A DNA stretch of 64,000 nt from DATBVX01 sp963810775 (GTDB lineage: Bacteria > Pseudomonadota > Gammaproteobacteria > Steroidobacterales > Steroidobacteraceae). Every line of letters starts with the position of its first letter. Position 1 is the first letter of the stretch. Below are positions 27,034 through 35,796 of the stretch, piece after piece. Location of the stretch: NCBI GenBank assembly GCA_963810775.1, contig CAWEOT010000007.1, positions 1 to 64,000 on the forward strand. Reading direction: 5' to 3'. Below the pieces are notes generated by a model, which was not told the origin of the DNA, did not search any database, and saw nothing but the letters and a program-made list of their open reading frames with translations. A program made the translations under genes and the position numbers.

Positions 27034-27047
27034 TGTTAACGGTAACG
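27034..27047. promoter_or_regulatory. Predicted LacI-family operator in front of xylR
   Basis: TGTTAACGGTAACG fits the pattern TGNTANCGNTANCR shared with the other two sites and has the central CG usual for LacI-family operators. It lies 33 bases before the xylR start, which suggests autoregulation. It is less symmetric than the site at 28197. Confidence 0.5.
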
Positions 27048-27079
27048 TAGGCTGTGCGCCAGATGTCAGACAGGAGCGC

Positions 27080-28147
27080 ATGAACGCAACGGTAAGAAAG
27101 AAGACACGGCGGCGCAGAGGCAGTGCGGTGACCATCCACGAGGTGGCGCGCAAAGCTGGCGTGTCACCGATGACGGTTTCGCGCGTGACCAACGGCGAAG
27201 ACAACGTCCGTGAGGCCACGCGGGACCTGGTCATGCGTGCCATTCGCGAGCTCAATTACTCGCCGAATGCCGCGGCGAGAACCCTGGCGGGAGCCCAGGG
27301 CACCCGCATCGCCCTCATCTATTCCAACCCAAGCGCCGCCTACCTGAGCGAACTGCTGGTTGGGGCCCTCGACAAGGCCAGCCGCAGCGCCGCCGAGTTG
27401 ATCCTCGACAAATGGGACAATCTCAAGCCCGCCGCCGAGCGCATTGCAGCGCGCAAACTGGCCCAGAGCGTCGCCGGCGTGATCTTACCGCCGCCGCTGT
27501 GCGAATCGACGGTCATTTCCTCGGAGCTGGCGGCGGCGCGCATACCGGTCGTTGCAGTGGCCACGGGGCGCTTCCGCCCCGACGTGTGTTGCGTCCGGAT
27601 CGACGATTTTCGCGCTGCCAGTGACATGACCGCGCACCTGCTTGGCCTGGGTCATGTCCGCGTCGGCTTCATCAAGGGCCATCCAAATCAGACCGCAAGC
27701 GCGCAGCGTTTCGCCGGCTTTCAGGCCACCATGGAGGAGGCCGGCCTGACCGCAAATCCTGCGTATATCGAGCAGGGATACTTTACCTACCGGTCCGGAC
27801 TGGAAGCCGCCGAGCTGCTCTTGGACCGCAAGCGCCCGCCCAGCGCGATTTTCGCGAGCAACGACGATATGGCGGCAGCGGTGATTTCGGTGGCTCACCG
27901 TCGGGGCCTGGATGTGCCCCGCGACCTCTCAGTGGTCGGTTTCGACGATACCCCGACGGCCACGACCGTATGGCCGGAGCTGACGACCATCCGTCAGCCC
28001 ATCGCGGCCATGGCCGAGGCAGCCCTCAACCTGCTCCTGCGCCAGATCCGCCAGCGCAAGGATGGCGAGCCGGCCGAGCCGATCGACCATCTCTTCGCCC
28101 ACGAACTAGTCAAGCGCGATTCCGACGCCCCGCCTCGGGAGGCGTAG
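27080..28147 (+). CDS. xylR: LacI-family repressor of xylose genes
   Basis: 355 residues. An Arg/Lys-rich start is followed by the LacI helix-turn-helix TIHEVARKAGVSPMTVSRVT with hinge helix SPNAAARTLAGAQGTRIALI, then a periplasmic-binding-type sensor domain (ASNDDMAAAVISVAHRRGLD, VVGFDDTPTATTVWPELTTI). It lies between a GH3 gene and the porter-xylXABCD operon, all with matching operators, so it is called as the counterpart of Caulobacter XylR, which represses the xyl operon without D-xylose. The ATG at 27080 leaves the HTH about 18 residues in, slightly further than usual, so a later start cannot be ruled out. Confidence 0.88.
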   Translation: MNATVRKKTRRRRGSAVTIHEVARKAGVSPMTVSRVTNGEDNVREATRDLVMRAIRELNYSPNAAARTLAGAQGTRIALIYSNPSAAYLSELLVGALDKASRSAAELILDKWDNLKPAAERIAARKLAQSVAGVILPPPLCESTVISSELAAARIPVVAVATGRFRPDVCCVRIDDFRAASDMTAHLLGLGHVRVGFIKGHPNQTASAQRFAGFQATMEEAGLTANPAYIEQGYFTYRSGLEAAELLLDRKRPPSAIFASNDDMAAAVISVAHRRGLDVPRDLSVVGFDDTPTATTVWPELTTIRQPIAAMAEAALNLLLRQIRQRKDGEPAEPIDHLFAHELVKRDSDAPPREA

Positions 28148-28170
28148 CCGACCGTCCGGGGGCTACGTTC

Positions 28171-28187
28171 TGCCGCATGCTGCGGCA
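28171..28187 (+). terminator. Hairpin after xylR (possible terminator)
   Basis: TGCCGCA-TGC-TGCGGCA is a perfect 7-bp stem with a three-base loop, 24 bases after the xylR stop. It is followed by CCTTGTATTAT rather than a T-run, so rho-independent termination would be weak. It is immediately upstream of the operator. Confidence 0.4.
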
Positions 28188-28196
28188 CCTTGTATT

Positions 28197-28212
28197 ATGA
28201 TAGCGCTATCAT
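28197..28212. promoter_or_regulatory. XylR operator of the porter-xylXABCD operon
   Basis: ATGATAGCGCTATCAT is a perfect 16-bp palindrome 58 bases before the porter start. It keeps the TAGCGCTA core of the Caulobacter XylR site. TATTAT just before it could be part of a -10 region, which would put the operator at the transcription start. Confidence 0.8.
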
Positions 28213-28270
28213 TTAGGCTTCCTGATGCCGCTCAGAAGACCTCCACCCGCAATCAAGGAGACCCCGCGCG

Positions 28271-29731
28271 ATGCACACCACAACGGTAAACCCTGCCGCC
28301 GCAACGAATTTCGCCCTGGTCAACTGGCTGACCGTGATCGCTGCGCTCGGGGGGCTGCTGTTTGGTTACGACACCGCGGTCATTTCCGGGGCGGTCAATG
28401 CGATCGATGCCAACTTCATCACTCCGCTCGGTCTGCCTGAAACCAGGGCTCACACGCTGTCAGGCTGGACCATTTCGTGTGCGCTGCTGGGGTGCGTGAT
28501 TGGCGGAGCGTTGGCTGGCCCGCTTTCGCAGCGCATCGGTCGACGCGGCGGATTGCTGGTGGCGGCTCTACTGTTCTTCGTGTCATCGCTGGGCTCCGCC
28601 TTCCCGGAGTTCGGCCTGGCGCCGATCGGCAGCATGGGCCCGAGTGCGCTGACGCCCTTTATCGTCTATCGCATTCTCGCCGGTGTCGGCGTCGGACTCG
28701 CTTCCATGCTCTCGCCGCTCTATATCGCGGAAATCGCGCCGCCCGCGCAACGCGGCCGGCTGGTGACCTACCAGCAGATCGCGATCGTTGGCGGCATGGT
28801 GGTGGTCTACTTCGTCAACTGGGCGATTGCGGCGCAAGGCGACGACGCCTGGGTACTGTCGACGGGCTGGCGTTACATGCTCGCGTCCTGTGCGGTGCCT
28901 GCGGGTCTTTTCCTGTTGTTGCTCCTCATCGTCCCGGAAACACCGCGCTGGCTGGTGATGCGCGGGCGCACCGAAGAGGCGCACCAGGTTCTGCGACGGC
29001 TCACCAACGAGTCGGAAGCCCGCGTGGTGTTGAACGAAATCGAGGGATCACTCAAAGCGACCAGCGGCCGACTGTTCGCGTTCGGTGGCCTGCTGATCTT
29101 TGTCGGCATCATGCTCTCGGTCTTTCAGCAGCTCGTCGGCATCAACGCTGTGCTGTATTACGCCCCGCTGATGTTCCAGAACATGGGCGCGTCGACTGAC
29201 AGCGCGTTGTTGCAGACCATCATCGTCGGCGTCGCGAATGTCGCCTTCACGCTCGTGGCCCTGGTGACAGTCGATCACTGGGGGCGCAAGCCCCTGCTGA
29301 TTCTCGGCGCCCTGATGATGGCAGTCTCGATGCTGACGCTCGGATTTCTGTTCTCGAGCGGCCATGTCGGCATGACGGCACTGGCGGCGGTGGTCGTCTA
29401 CATCGGCGGGTTCGCGCTGTCGTGGGGGCCGGTCGTGTGGGTGCTGCTCTCGGAAATCTTTCCGAACGCCATCAAGAGCAAGGCCATGGCGATCGCAGTG
29501 GCGGCGCAATGGATCGCGAATCTGTTCGTCTCCTGGACGTTCAAGATTCTCGACGGCAATTCGGTGCTGAATGCCATGTTCAATCACGGCTTCGCATACT
29601 GGATTTACGGCGTGATGAGCATCCTCGCGGCGTTGTTCGTCTATCGCTACGTGCCCGAAACGAAGGGGCGAACGCTGGAAGCCATCCAGCACTTGTGGGG
29701 ACCGCGGACGAGCGTCGCCGCGCAGCGGTAA
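28271..29731 (+). CDS. Sugar porter (MFS, XylE-like D-xylose/H+ symporter)
   Basis: 486 residues, twelve membrane segments. It carries the sugar-porter marks GGLLFGYDTAVISGAVNAID, the RIGRR loop, QQLVGINAVLYYAPLMFQNM, and the C-terminal VPETKGRTLEAI. E. coli XylE and related porters carry pentoses or hexoses with protons. It is the first gene behind the XylR operator, with xylX starting 13 bases after its stop, so D-xylose is the likely substrate. AAGGAGA lies ahead of the ATG. Confidence 0.92.
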   Translation: MHTTTVNPAAATNFALVNWLTVIAALGGLLFGYDTAVISGAVNAIDANFITPLGLPETRAHTLSGWTISCALLGCVIGGALAGPLSQRIGRRGGLLVAALLFFVSSLGSAFPEFGLAPIGSMGPSALTPFIVYRILAGVGVGLASMLSPLYIAEIAPPAQRGRLVTYQQIAIVGGMVVVYFVNWAIAAQGDDAWVLSTGWRYMLASCAVPAGLFLLLLLIVPETPRWLVMRGRTEEAHQVLRRLTNESEARVVLNEIEGSLKATSGRLFAFGGLLIFVGIMLSVFQQLVGINAVLYYAPLMFQNMGASTDSALLQTIIVGVANVAFTLVALVTVDHWGRKPLLILGALMMAVSMLTLGFLFSSGHVGMTALAAVVVYIGGFALSWGPVVWVLLSEIFPNAIKSKAMAIAVAAQWIANLFVSWTFKILDGNSVLNAMFNHGFAYWIYGVMSILAALFVYRYVPETKGRTLEAIQHLWGPRTSVAAQR

Positions 29732-29743
29732 CAGGTCGATGGA

Positions 29744-30922
29744 ATGATCGAACACCTTCCCTCTGATTGGCGCGACGCGCTGTTGCTGGGACGCCTGCAG
29801 ACGAATGAGGGGCCAACGCCCATCCTCATCGTCGGTGGTCGCGTGCGGGATGTGTCTCGATCTGCGCCGACCGTTTCCCATCTGTTGAATGTCTGGACCG
29901 GCGAGATCCCCGCGGGCGAGGACCTCGGGCCCCTCGAGCAGCTACCGATCACGCGCGCATTCGAGGGCGGAAAGGGCCTGCATCTGCTCGCGCCCTTCGA
30001 TCTTCAGTGCATCAAGGCGGCGGGTGTCACTTTCGCCGTCTCCGCCATCGAGCGTGTGATCGAGGAGCGTGCGCGTGGCGACAAGGCGCGCGCCGAGGCA
30101 CTGCGCGGCGACCTGCGTCAGCGTGTCGGTGATGACATTCGTTCGGTCAAGCCGGGCTCGGAAGCCGCCCAGCGCCTAAAGGCGGCGCTGATTGCCGACG
30201 GACTCTGGTCGCAGTACCTCGAAGTAGCGATCGGTCCCGACGCGGAGATTTTCACCAAGGCACCACCTCTCTCGTCGGTGGGTTGGGGCGATTGGATCGG
30301 CGTGCGCTCGGATTCCGCCTGGAACAATCCGGAGCCGGAAATCGTGCTCGCCTGCGATCGCACGGGCCGCATTCTGGGGGCGACGCTTGGCAACGATGTG
30401 AATCTGCGTGATCTCGAAGGCCGCAGTGCACTTCTCCTCGGCGAGGCCAAAGACAACAACGCGGCGTGTGCGATCGGCCCCTTCATTCGCCTGTTCGACC
30501 GCACGTTCGGCCTCGACGATGTGCGTAAAGCGGTGGTGTGCCTCGAAATCGTCGGCGAGGAAGGCTTTCGCCTCGAAGGCGAGAGCTCAATGACGCTGAT
30601 CAGTCGCGACCCATCGGAACTCGCGGGACAGACACTCGGCCAGCACCACCAATATCCGGACGGCTTTGCTCTGTTCCTCGGCACGATGTTCGCGCCGATC
30701 GTCGATCGTGGCGCGCCGGGCCAGGGCTTCACTCACAAGCCCGGGGACCTTGTACGCATCTCCGCCGAGCGTCTAGGTGTGCTCGAGAACAAGGTCACGA
30801 CTTGTGACAAGGCGCCGCCCTGGACCATGGGCATCGGCGAGCTGATGCAGAACCTAGCCCGCCGCGGATTGTTGCAGCCCCCGCTCGCAAGCCCGCAACG
30901 CAAACGAGGAGTCGCGCAATGA
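29744..30922 (+). CDS. xylX: 2-keto-3-deoxy-D-xylonate dehydratase (Weimberg pathway)
   Basis: 392 residues of the XylX type, FAH-like in the C-terminal half. The enzyme removes water from 2-keto-3-deoxy-xylonate to give 2-oxoglutarate semialdehyde in the cytoplasm. Characteristic stretches are FEGGKGLHLLAPFDLQCIKA, SVGWGDWIGVRSDSAWNNPE, LGNDVNLRDLEGRSALLLGE and FALFLGTMFAPIVDRG. The stop overlaps the xylA start (ATGA). Naming follows Caulobacter, where xylA-D differ from the E. coli genes of the same letters. Confidence 0.92.
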   Translation: MIEHLPSDWRDALLLGRLQTNEGPTPILIVGGRVRDVSRSAPTVSHLLNVWTGEIPAGEDLGPLEQLPITRAFEGGKGLHLLAPFDLQCIKAAGVTFAVSAIERVIEERARGDKARAEALRGDLRQRVGDDIRSVKPGSEAAQRLKAALIADGLWSQYLEVAIGPDAEIFTKAPPLSSVGWGDWIGVRSDSAWNNPEPEIVLACDRTGRILGATLGNDVNLRDLEGRSALLLGEAKDNNAACAIGPFIRLFDRTFGLDDVRKAVVCLEIVGEEGFRLEGESSMTLISRDPSELAGQTLGQHHQYPDGFALFLGTMFAPIVDRGAPGQGFTHKPGDLVRISAERLGVLENKVTTCDKAPPWTMGIGELMQNLARRGLLQPPLASPQRKRGVAQ

Positions 30923-32362
30923 GCGAACCTCGCGTGCTCTCTCACTATGTCGGTGGCCAGTGGATGACTGCGCCCCCGAGTTTCGACAGCCTCAATCCCT
31001 CGGATACCCGCGACATCGTGGCGCGCGTGCCGTCCGATGATGGCGAAATCATGGGTGCCGCGGTGCGTGCGGCCAAAAGCGCTTTCCCGGAATGGGCGGA
31101 TTCGACGCCGGAAGTGCGCAGTGACCTGCTCGATCGCATCGGCTCGACGATCCTGGCGCGCAAGGACGAGCTCGGGCGCCTGCTGTCGCGCGAGGAGGGC
31201 AAGACTCTGCCCGAGGGCATCGGCGAGGTGGCGCGTGCCGGGCGGATTTATAAGTTCTTCGCGGGAGAAGCACTGCGGCGGCGCGGCGCGACCGTAGATT
31301 CAACGCGCACCGGAATCGAAGTGGCCACCTATCGTGAACCCGTCGGTGTGTTCGGGCTCATCACACCGTGGAATTTCCCGATTGCGATTCCCGCCTGGAA
31401 AAGCGCTCCGGCGCTTGCGTTCGGCAACACCGTCGTCATGAAGCCCGCATCGCTGACGCCGGCGTTGGCCGTTGCGTTCGCCGAGATCGTGCACGAGTCC
31501 GGTGTGCCCAAAGGGGTCTTCAACCTGGTGATCGGCGGCAGCGCGGCCGGCGATGCACTCACCGGGAACAAAGACGTCGCAGGCCTCTCATTCACCGGCT
31601 CGCAGAGTGTCGGCGCGCGCGTAGCTAATGCAGCCATGACACGCCAGGCACGCGTGCAGCTCGAAATGGGTGGGAAGAATCCCCTCGTGGTGCTCGATGA
31701 CTGTGATCTCGAGCGCGCCGTGCTGTGTGCGCTCGATGGCGCCTACTTCGCGACCGGCCAGCGTTGCACCGCGTCGAGTCGCATCATCGTGACCCAGGGC
31801 GTGCACGATCGGTTCGTCGATGGGCTGACCAAGCGCGTGCAGGCGCTGCGCGTGGGTGACGCGCTCGCGCCCGAAACGCAGATGGGTCCGCTCGCCAGCC
31901 AGGCGCAGCTCGACACGACGCTCTCCTATCTCGACATCGCGGTGAAAGAGGGCGGCGTGCGGCGCGCTGGCGGAGAGCGGCTCTCGCTTGCAAAGCCGGG
32001 TTACTACATCTCGCCCGCGCTCATTGTCGATACCAAGCCCGACATGCGTATCAATTGCGAAGAGGTGTTCGGCCCGGTCGCGTCCGTGGTTCGCGTACGC
32101 GACTACGAGGAGGCTCTCGGCGTCGCCAATGCAGGTGAGTTCGGCCTATCGGCGGGCATCAGTGACCAGCTCGCTCAAGTACGCGCGCCATTTCGCGCGC
32201 AACGTGCGCGCCGGGATGGTGATGACGAATCTTCCCACCGCGGGCGTCGACTACCACGTGCCGTTTGGCGGCAGCCGCAAGTCGAGTTACGGCGCACGCG
32301 AGCAGGGCTTTGCGGCGATCGAGTTCTACACGCAGATCAAGACCACCTATTCCTGGGCCTGA
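30919..32362 (+). CDS. xylA: 2-oxoglutarate semialdehyde dehydrogenase (Weimberg pathway), frameshifted
   Basis: About 480 residues of the NAD(P)-dependent aldehyde dehydrogenase family; it oxidises 2-oxoglutarate semialdehyde to 2-oxoglutarate. The cofactor loop region is ITPWNFPIAIPAWKSAPALA, the general base glutamate is in VQLEMGGKNPLVVLDD, and the catalytic cysteine is in ATGQRCTASSRIIVTQ. The frame breaks at about 32164: EFGLSAGIS is followed by SLKYARHFARNVRAGMVMTN and HVPFGGSRKSSYGAREQGF in another frame, and removing one base of AGTGACC rejoins them. Only the last 65 residues are affected. Caulobacter nomenclature; this is not xylose isomerase. Confidence 0.92.
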
Positions 32363-32365
32363 TAC

Positions 32366-33118
32366 ATGACGAGTGCCATCTATCCTTCTCTTGCCGACAA
32401 AGTGGTCGTGGTTACCGGTGGCGGCTCCGGAATCGGCGCCGAGATCGTGCGTGGATTCACGCGGCAGAAGGCGCGGGTGTATTTCCTCGACATCGCACCG
32501 GCCGAATCACAAGCCCTGGTCGACGAACTGGGCGGCGCACCGCACTTTCTGAAGTGCGATCTGAAGGATCTGGATGCGCTCAAGGCGAGTTTCGCGAAGA
32601 TCCAGAAGGAAGCGGGCGCGGTGGCGGTCCTGATCAACAACGCTGCCAACGACGATCGCCATAGCTTCGAAGCTGCGACGCCGGCCTACTGGGACGAGCG
32701 CATCGCGGTAAACCTGCGCCATTACTTCTTTGCCGCGCAGGCGGTGACCGAGGGCATGAAGCGCGCCGGTGGCGGCTCGATCGTGAATCTCGGTTCCGTA
32801 TCCTGGCACCTCGCGTTGCCCGACCTCGTCATCTACGAGACCGCCAAGGCAGGTATCGAGGGACTCACCCGTGCGCTCGCCCGCGAGCTCGGCGAAGCGG
32901 CGATCCGGGTGAATTGCCTGATCCCGGGCGCGGTGCGCACTCCGCGGCAGATGGCGCTGTGGCATACGCCCGAAGAAGAGGCGAAGATCCTCGAGCAGCA
33001 ATGTCTCAAAGTCAGAGTCGATCCCGTCCACATCGCGGCGATGGCGCAGTTCCTTGCCTCCGACGACGCGCGAGTCTGCACCGGCCACTGTTATTGGGTG
33101 GATGCCGGGTATTGCTGA
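32366..33118 (+). CDS. xylB: D-xylose dehydrogenase (SDR family)
   Basis: 250-residue short-chain dehydrogenase that oxidises D-xylose to D-xylonolactone with NAD+. It shows the Rossmann motif VVVTGGGSGIGAEIVRGF, NNAANDDR in place of the usual NNAG, and the active-site tyrosine and lysine in IYETAKAGIEGLTRALA. GAVRTPRQMALWHTPEEEA and GHCYWVDAGYC are typical of Caulobacter XylB. The start lies four bases after the xylA stop. Confidence 0.92.
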   Translation: MTSAIYPSLADKVVVVTGGGSGIGAEIVRGFTRQKARVYFLDIAPAESQALVDELGGAPHFLKCDLKDLDALKASFAKIQKEAGAVAVLINNAANDDRHSFEAATPAYWDERIAVNLRHYFFAAQAVTEGMKRAGGGSIVNLGSVSWHLALPDLVIYETAKAGIEGLTRALARELGEAAIRVNCLIPGAVRTPRQMALWHTPEEEAKILEQQCLKVRVDPVHIAAMAQFLASDDARVCTGHCYWVDAGYC

Positions 33119-33131
33119 TGGCGGCTCCGGG

Positions 33132-34007
33132 ATGAGCAGCTCTCTCGAGTGCGTGTGGCCACTCGCGGCAGAGTTAGGCGAAGGGCCAATCTGGTCGGCG
33201 TCGGAACAGGCGATCTGGTTCGTCGACATCAAGGGTCACGCCGTCCACCGCTATCACGAGCCGAGCGGAGAGAAGCGCTCGTGGGAAGCGCCTGCTCAGC
33301 CCGGCTTCATTCTGCCCATCGCCGATGGCGGCCTGCTGTGCGGGCTGAAAACCGGGCTTTATCGCTTCGATCCAAAAAATGGCAAGTTCACACTGCTGCG
33401 CGTCGTGGAGCCGGACAAGCCTGACAATCGTCTCAATGACGGTTTCGTTGATGCGAAAGGCTATCTCTGGTTCGGCTCGATGGACGACAACGAGCGCGAC
33501 CACACTGGCGCCCTGTATCAGCTTACCGAGAAGGGCTGCGTGCGCCGCGACGACGGCTACGTGATCACCAATGGTCCCGCGGAGAGCCCCGACGGCAGCG
33601 TTCTGTACCATACCGACACGCTTGAAAAGGTCATCTATGCGTTCGACCGCGCGCCGGATGGAACGCTCTCCGAAAAGCGCGTATTCGCGCGCATTACGCG
33701 CGAGGGTGCGTACCCGGACGGGCCCTGCGTGGACACCGAAGGATGCCTGTGGACCGGACTCTTCGGCGGCAAGGGCTTGAACCGCTACGCGCCGGACGGC
33801 CGACTGGTCGAGACACTGACCCTGCCGTGCGCGAACGTCACCAAGGCCACGTTCGGCGGCAGCGATCTGCGCTCGTTCTACATCACCACGGCGTGGAAGG
33901 GCCTGAAGGACTGGCAGCGCAAGCAGCAGCCGCTGGCTGGAGGCTTGTTCCGCGCGCGTGTGACCGTTCCCGGATTGCCGCAGCGACGAATCGCGCATGG
34001 CCTCTGA
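33132..34007 (+). CDS. xylC: Xylono-1,4-lactonase (SMP-30/gluconolactonase family)
   Basis: 291 residues of the six-bladed SMP-30/gluconolactonase propeller, which opens D-xylonolactone to D-xylonate. Metal-site regions are LAAELGEGPIWSASEQ with its first glutamate, PDNRLNDGFVDAKGYLWFGS with the NDG motif, and YHTDTLEKVIYAFDR. ATG at 33132 is chosen because family proteins start about ten residues before this glutamate, and upstream codons overlap xylB. The stop overlaps the xylD start by eleven bases. Confidence 0.92.
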   Translation: MSSSLECVWPLAAELGEGPIWSASEQAIWFVDIKGHAVHRYHEPSGEKRSWEAPAQPGFILPIADGGLLCGLKTGLYRFDPKNGKFTLLRVVEPDKPDNRLNDGFVDAKGYLWFGSMDDNERDHTGALYQLTEKGCVRRDDGYVITNGPAESPDGSVLYHTDTLEKVIYAFDRAPDGTLSEKRVFARITREGAYPDGPCVDTEGCLWTGLFGGKGLNRYAPDGRLVETLTLPCANVTKATFGGSDLRSFYITTAWKGLKDWQRKQQPLAGGLFRARVTVPGLPQRRIAHGL

Positions 34008-35775
34008 CCCAAGTTTCCCTAAACCGCGGTTCCGCTCGCGCGACTGGTTCGACGATCCCGCCCACATCGACATGACGGCGCTCTACCTGGAGCGTTTCAT
34101 GAATTCCGGGTTGACCCTGGAGGAACTGCGCAGCGGCAAGCCCATCATCGGGATCGCGCAGACCGGAAGCGATCTCAACCCCTGCAATCGCGTGCACCTG
34201 GAACTCGCCGAGCGCGTGCGCGCCGGGATTCGCGACGCGGGCGGCGTGCCGATGGAGTTTCCTGTCCATCCGCTGTTCGAAAATTGCCGCCGACCTACCG
34301 CGGCACTGGATCGCAATCTCGCCTACCTGGGGCTGGTCGAAATTCTGCACGGCTACCCGATCGATGCAGTGGTGCTCACCACCGGCTGCGACAAGACGAC
34401 GCCTTCCGGAATCATGGCTGCCTCGACAGTCGATATTCCGGCAATCGTCCTGTCCGGTGGCCCGATGCTCGATGGCTGGCACGACGGTGAGCTGGTCGGT
34501 TCAGGCACGGTGATCTGGCGTTCGCGCCGCAAGCTCGCCGCGGGTGAAATCGATGAGCAGGAATTCCTCGCGCGCGCTGCGGCATCCGCACCGTCGCTTG
34601 GTCACTGCAACACGATGGGCACGGCCTCGACGATGAATGCGCTCGCCGAGACGTTGGGCCTGTCGCTGCCAGGCTGCGCCGCGATTCCGGCCCCGTATCG
34701 CGAGCGCGGCCAGATGGCCTATGCAACCGGTCTACGCATCGTCGCGATGGCGTACGAGGACCTGCGACCCTCAAGGATTCTGACGCGACAGGGGTTCCTC
34801 AACGCGATCGCGGCGACCGCTGCGCTCGGTGGCTCGACCAACGCGCAACCACACCTGGTGGCGATGGCACGCCATGCAGGCGTCGAGCTGAGCGCCGAGG
34901 ACTGGATGAAGTACGGGCGCGAAGTGCCGCTCCTCGTCAACGTGCAGCCTGCCGGCAAGTATCTGGGCGAGCGCTTTCACCGCGCTGGCGGAGTGCCGGC
35001 GGTTTTGTGCGAGTTGTTGCGCGCCGGGCGCATCGCCGGCGATGTTCTCACAGTGACGGGACGAACCCTCGCTGAGAACATCGCCGGCCGTGAGTCGAGC
35101 GATCGAGAGGTCATCACGACTTTCGAGTCCCCTCTGCAGGAGCGGGCCGGATTCCTGGTGTTACACGGGAACCTGTTCGACTTCGCGATCATGAAGACCA
35201 GTGTGATCTCGGCTGATTTCCGCCGTCGCTTCCTCGCCGAGGGCGAAACCTTCGAGGGTCGTGCTGTGGTGTTCGATGGCTCGGGCGACTACCACGCCCG
35301 CATCAATGATCCGGCGCTCGGCATCGACGAGCGCACGATCCTCGTGATTCGAGGTGCCGGGCCGCTCGGTTGGCCGGGCTCCGCGGAAGTCGTGAACATG
35401 CAGCCACCGGATGCATTGCTGAAACGTGGCATCACGAGCTTGCCGACGATCGGCGACGGTCGTCAGTCGGGGACCTCCGATAGCCCATCGATCCTCAACG
35501 CCTCGCCCGAAAGCGCGGCGGGTGGCGGGCTTGCGTGGTTGCGTACCGGTGATGTGATTCGCATCGATCTCGCTGCGGGGCGCTGCGACATGCTGGTAGC
35601 GGACAAGGAGATCGAGCGTCGCAAGGCGGCCGGAGTGCCCCCGGTGCCGGAGAGCGCCACGCCATGGCAGGAGCTGTATCGCGCCACGGTGGGTCAGCTC
35701 GATCGGGGCGCAGTGATGGAGCTCGCTGTGAAGTACCGGGCCGTGGCGCGCAAGACGCCGCGCCACAATCACTGA
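33997..35775 (+). CDS. xylD: D-xylonate dehydratase (IlvD/Edd family)
   Basis: 592 residues, full length, very like Caulobacter XylD. It converts D-xylonate to 2-keto-3-deoxy-D-xylonate using an iron-sulfur cluster and a divalent metal. Marks include FRSRDWFDDPAHIDMTALYL, AQTGSDLNPCNRVH and LTTGCDKTTPSGIMAAST with cluster cysteines, GHCNTMGTASTMNALAE, GRQSGTSDSPSILNASPESA and the C-terminal KTPRHNH. It completes the pathway and is the last gene of the operon. It is clearly a different subfamily from the dehydratase at the left edge of the window. Confidence 0.95.
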   Translation: MASDPSFPKPRFRSRDWFDDPAHIDMTALYLERFMNSGLTLEELRSGKPIIGIAQTGSDLNPCNRVHLELAERVRAGIRDAGGVPMEFPVHPLFENCRRPTAALDRNLAYLGLVEILHGYPIDAVVLTTGCDKTTPSGIMAASTVDIPAIVLSGGPMLDGWHDGELVGSGTVIWRSRRKLAAGEIDEQEFLARAAASAPSLGHCNTMGTASTMNALAETLGLSLPGCAAIPAPYRERGQMAYATGLRIVAMAYEDLRPSRILTRQGFLNAIAATAALGGSTNAQPHLVAMARHAGVELSAEDWMKYGREVPLLVNVQPAGKYLGERFHRAGGVPAVLCELLRAGRIAGDVLTVTGRTLAENIAGRESSDREVITTFESPLQERAGFLVLHGNLFDFAIMKTSVISADFRRRFLAEGETFEGRAVVFDGSGDYHARINDPALGIDERTILVIRGAGPLGWPGSAEVVNMQPPDALLKRGITSLPTIGDGRQSGTSDSPSILNASPESAAGGGLAWLRTGDVIRIDLAAGRCDMLVADKEIERRKAAGVPPVPESATPWQELYRATVGQLDRGAVMELAVKYRAVARKTPRHNH

Positions 35776-35796
35776 CCACTTACGCAGACCCATAGC

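Noticed and set aside
28143..28167. Inverted repeat CGTAGCC/GGCTACG overlapping the xylR stop, as terminator
   Set aside because: Eleven-base loop, no T-run, and it includes the stop codon; the tighter hairpin at 28171 is the better candidate.
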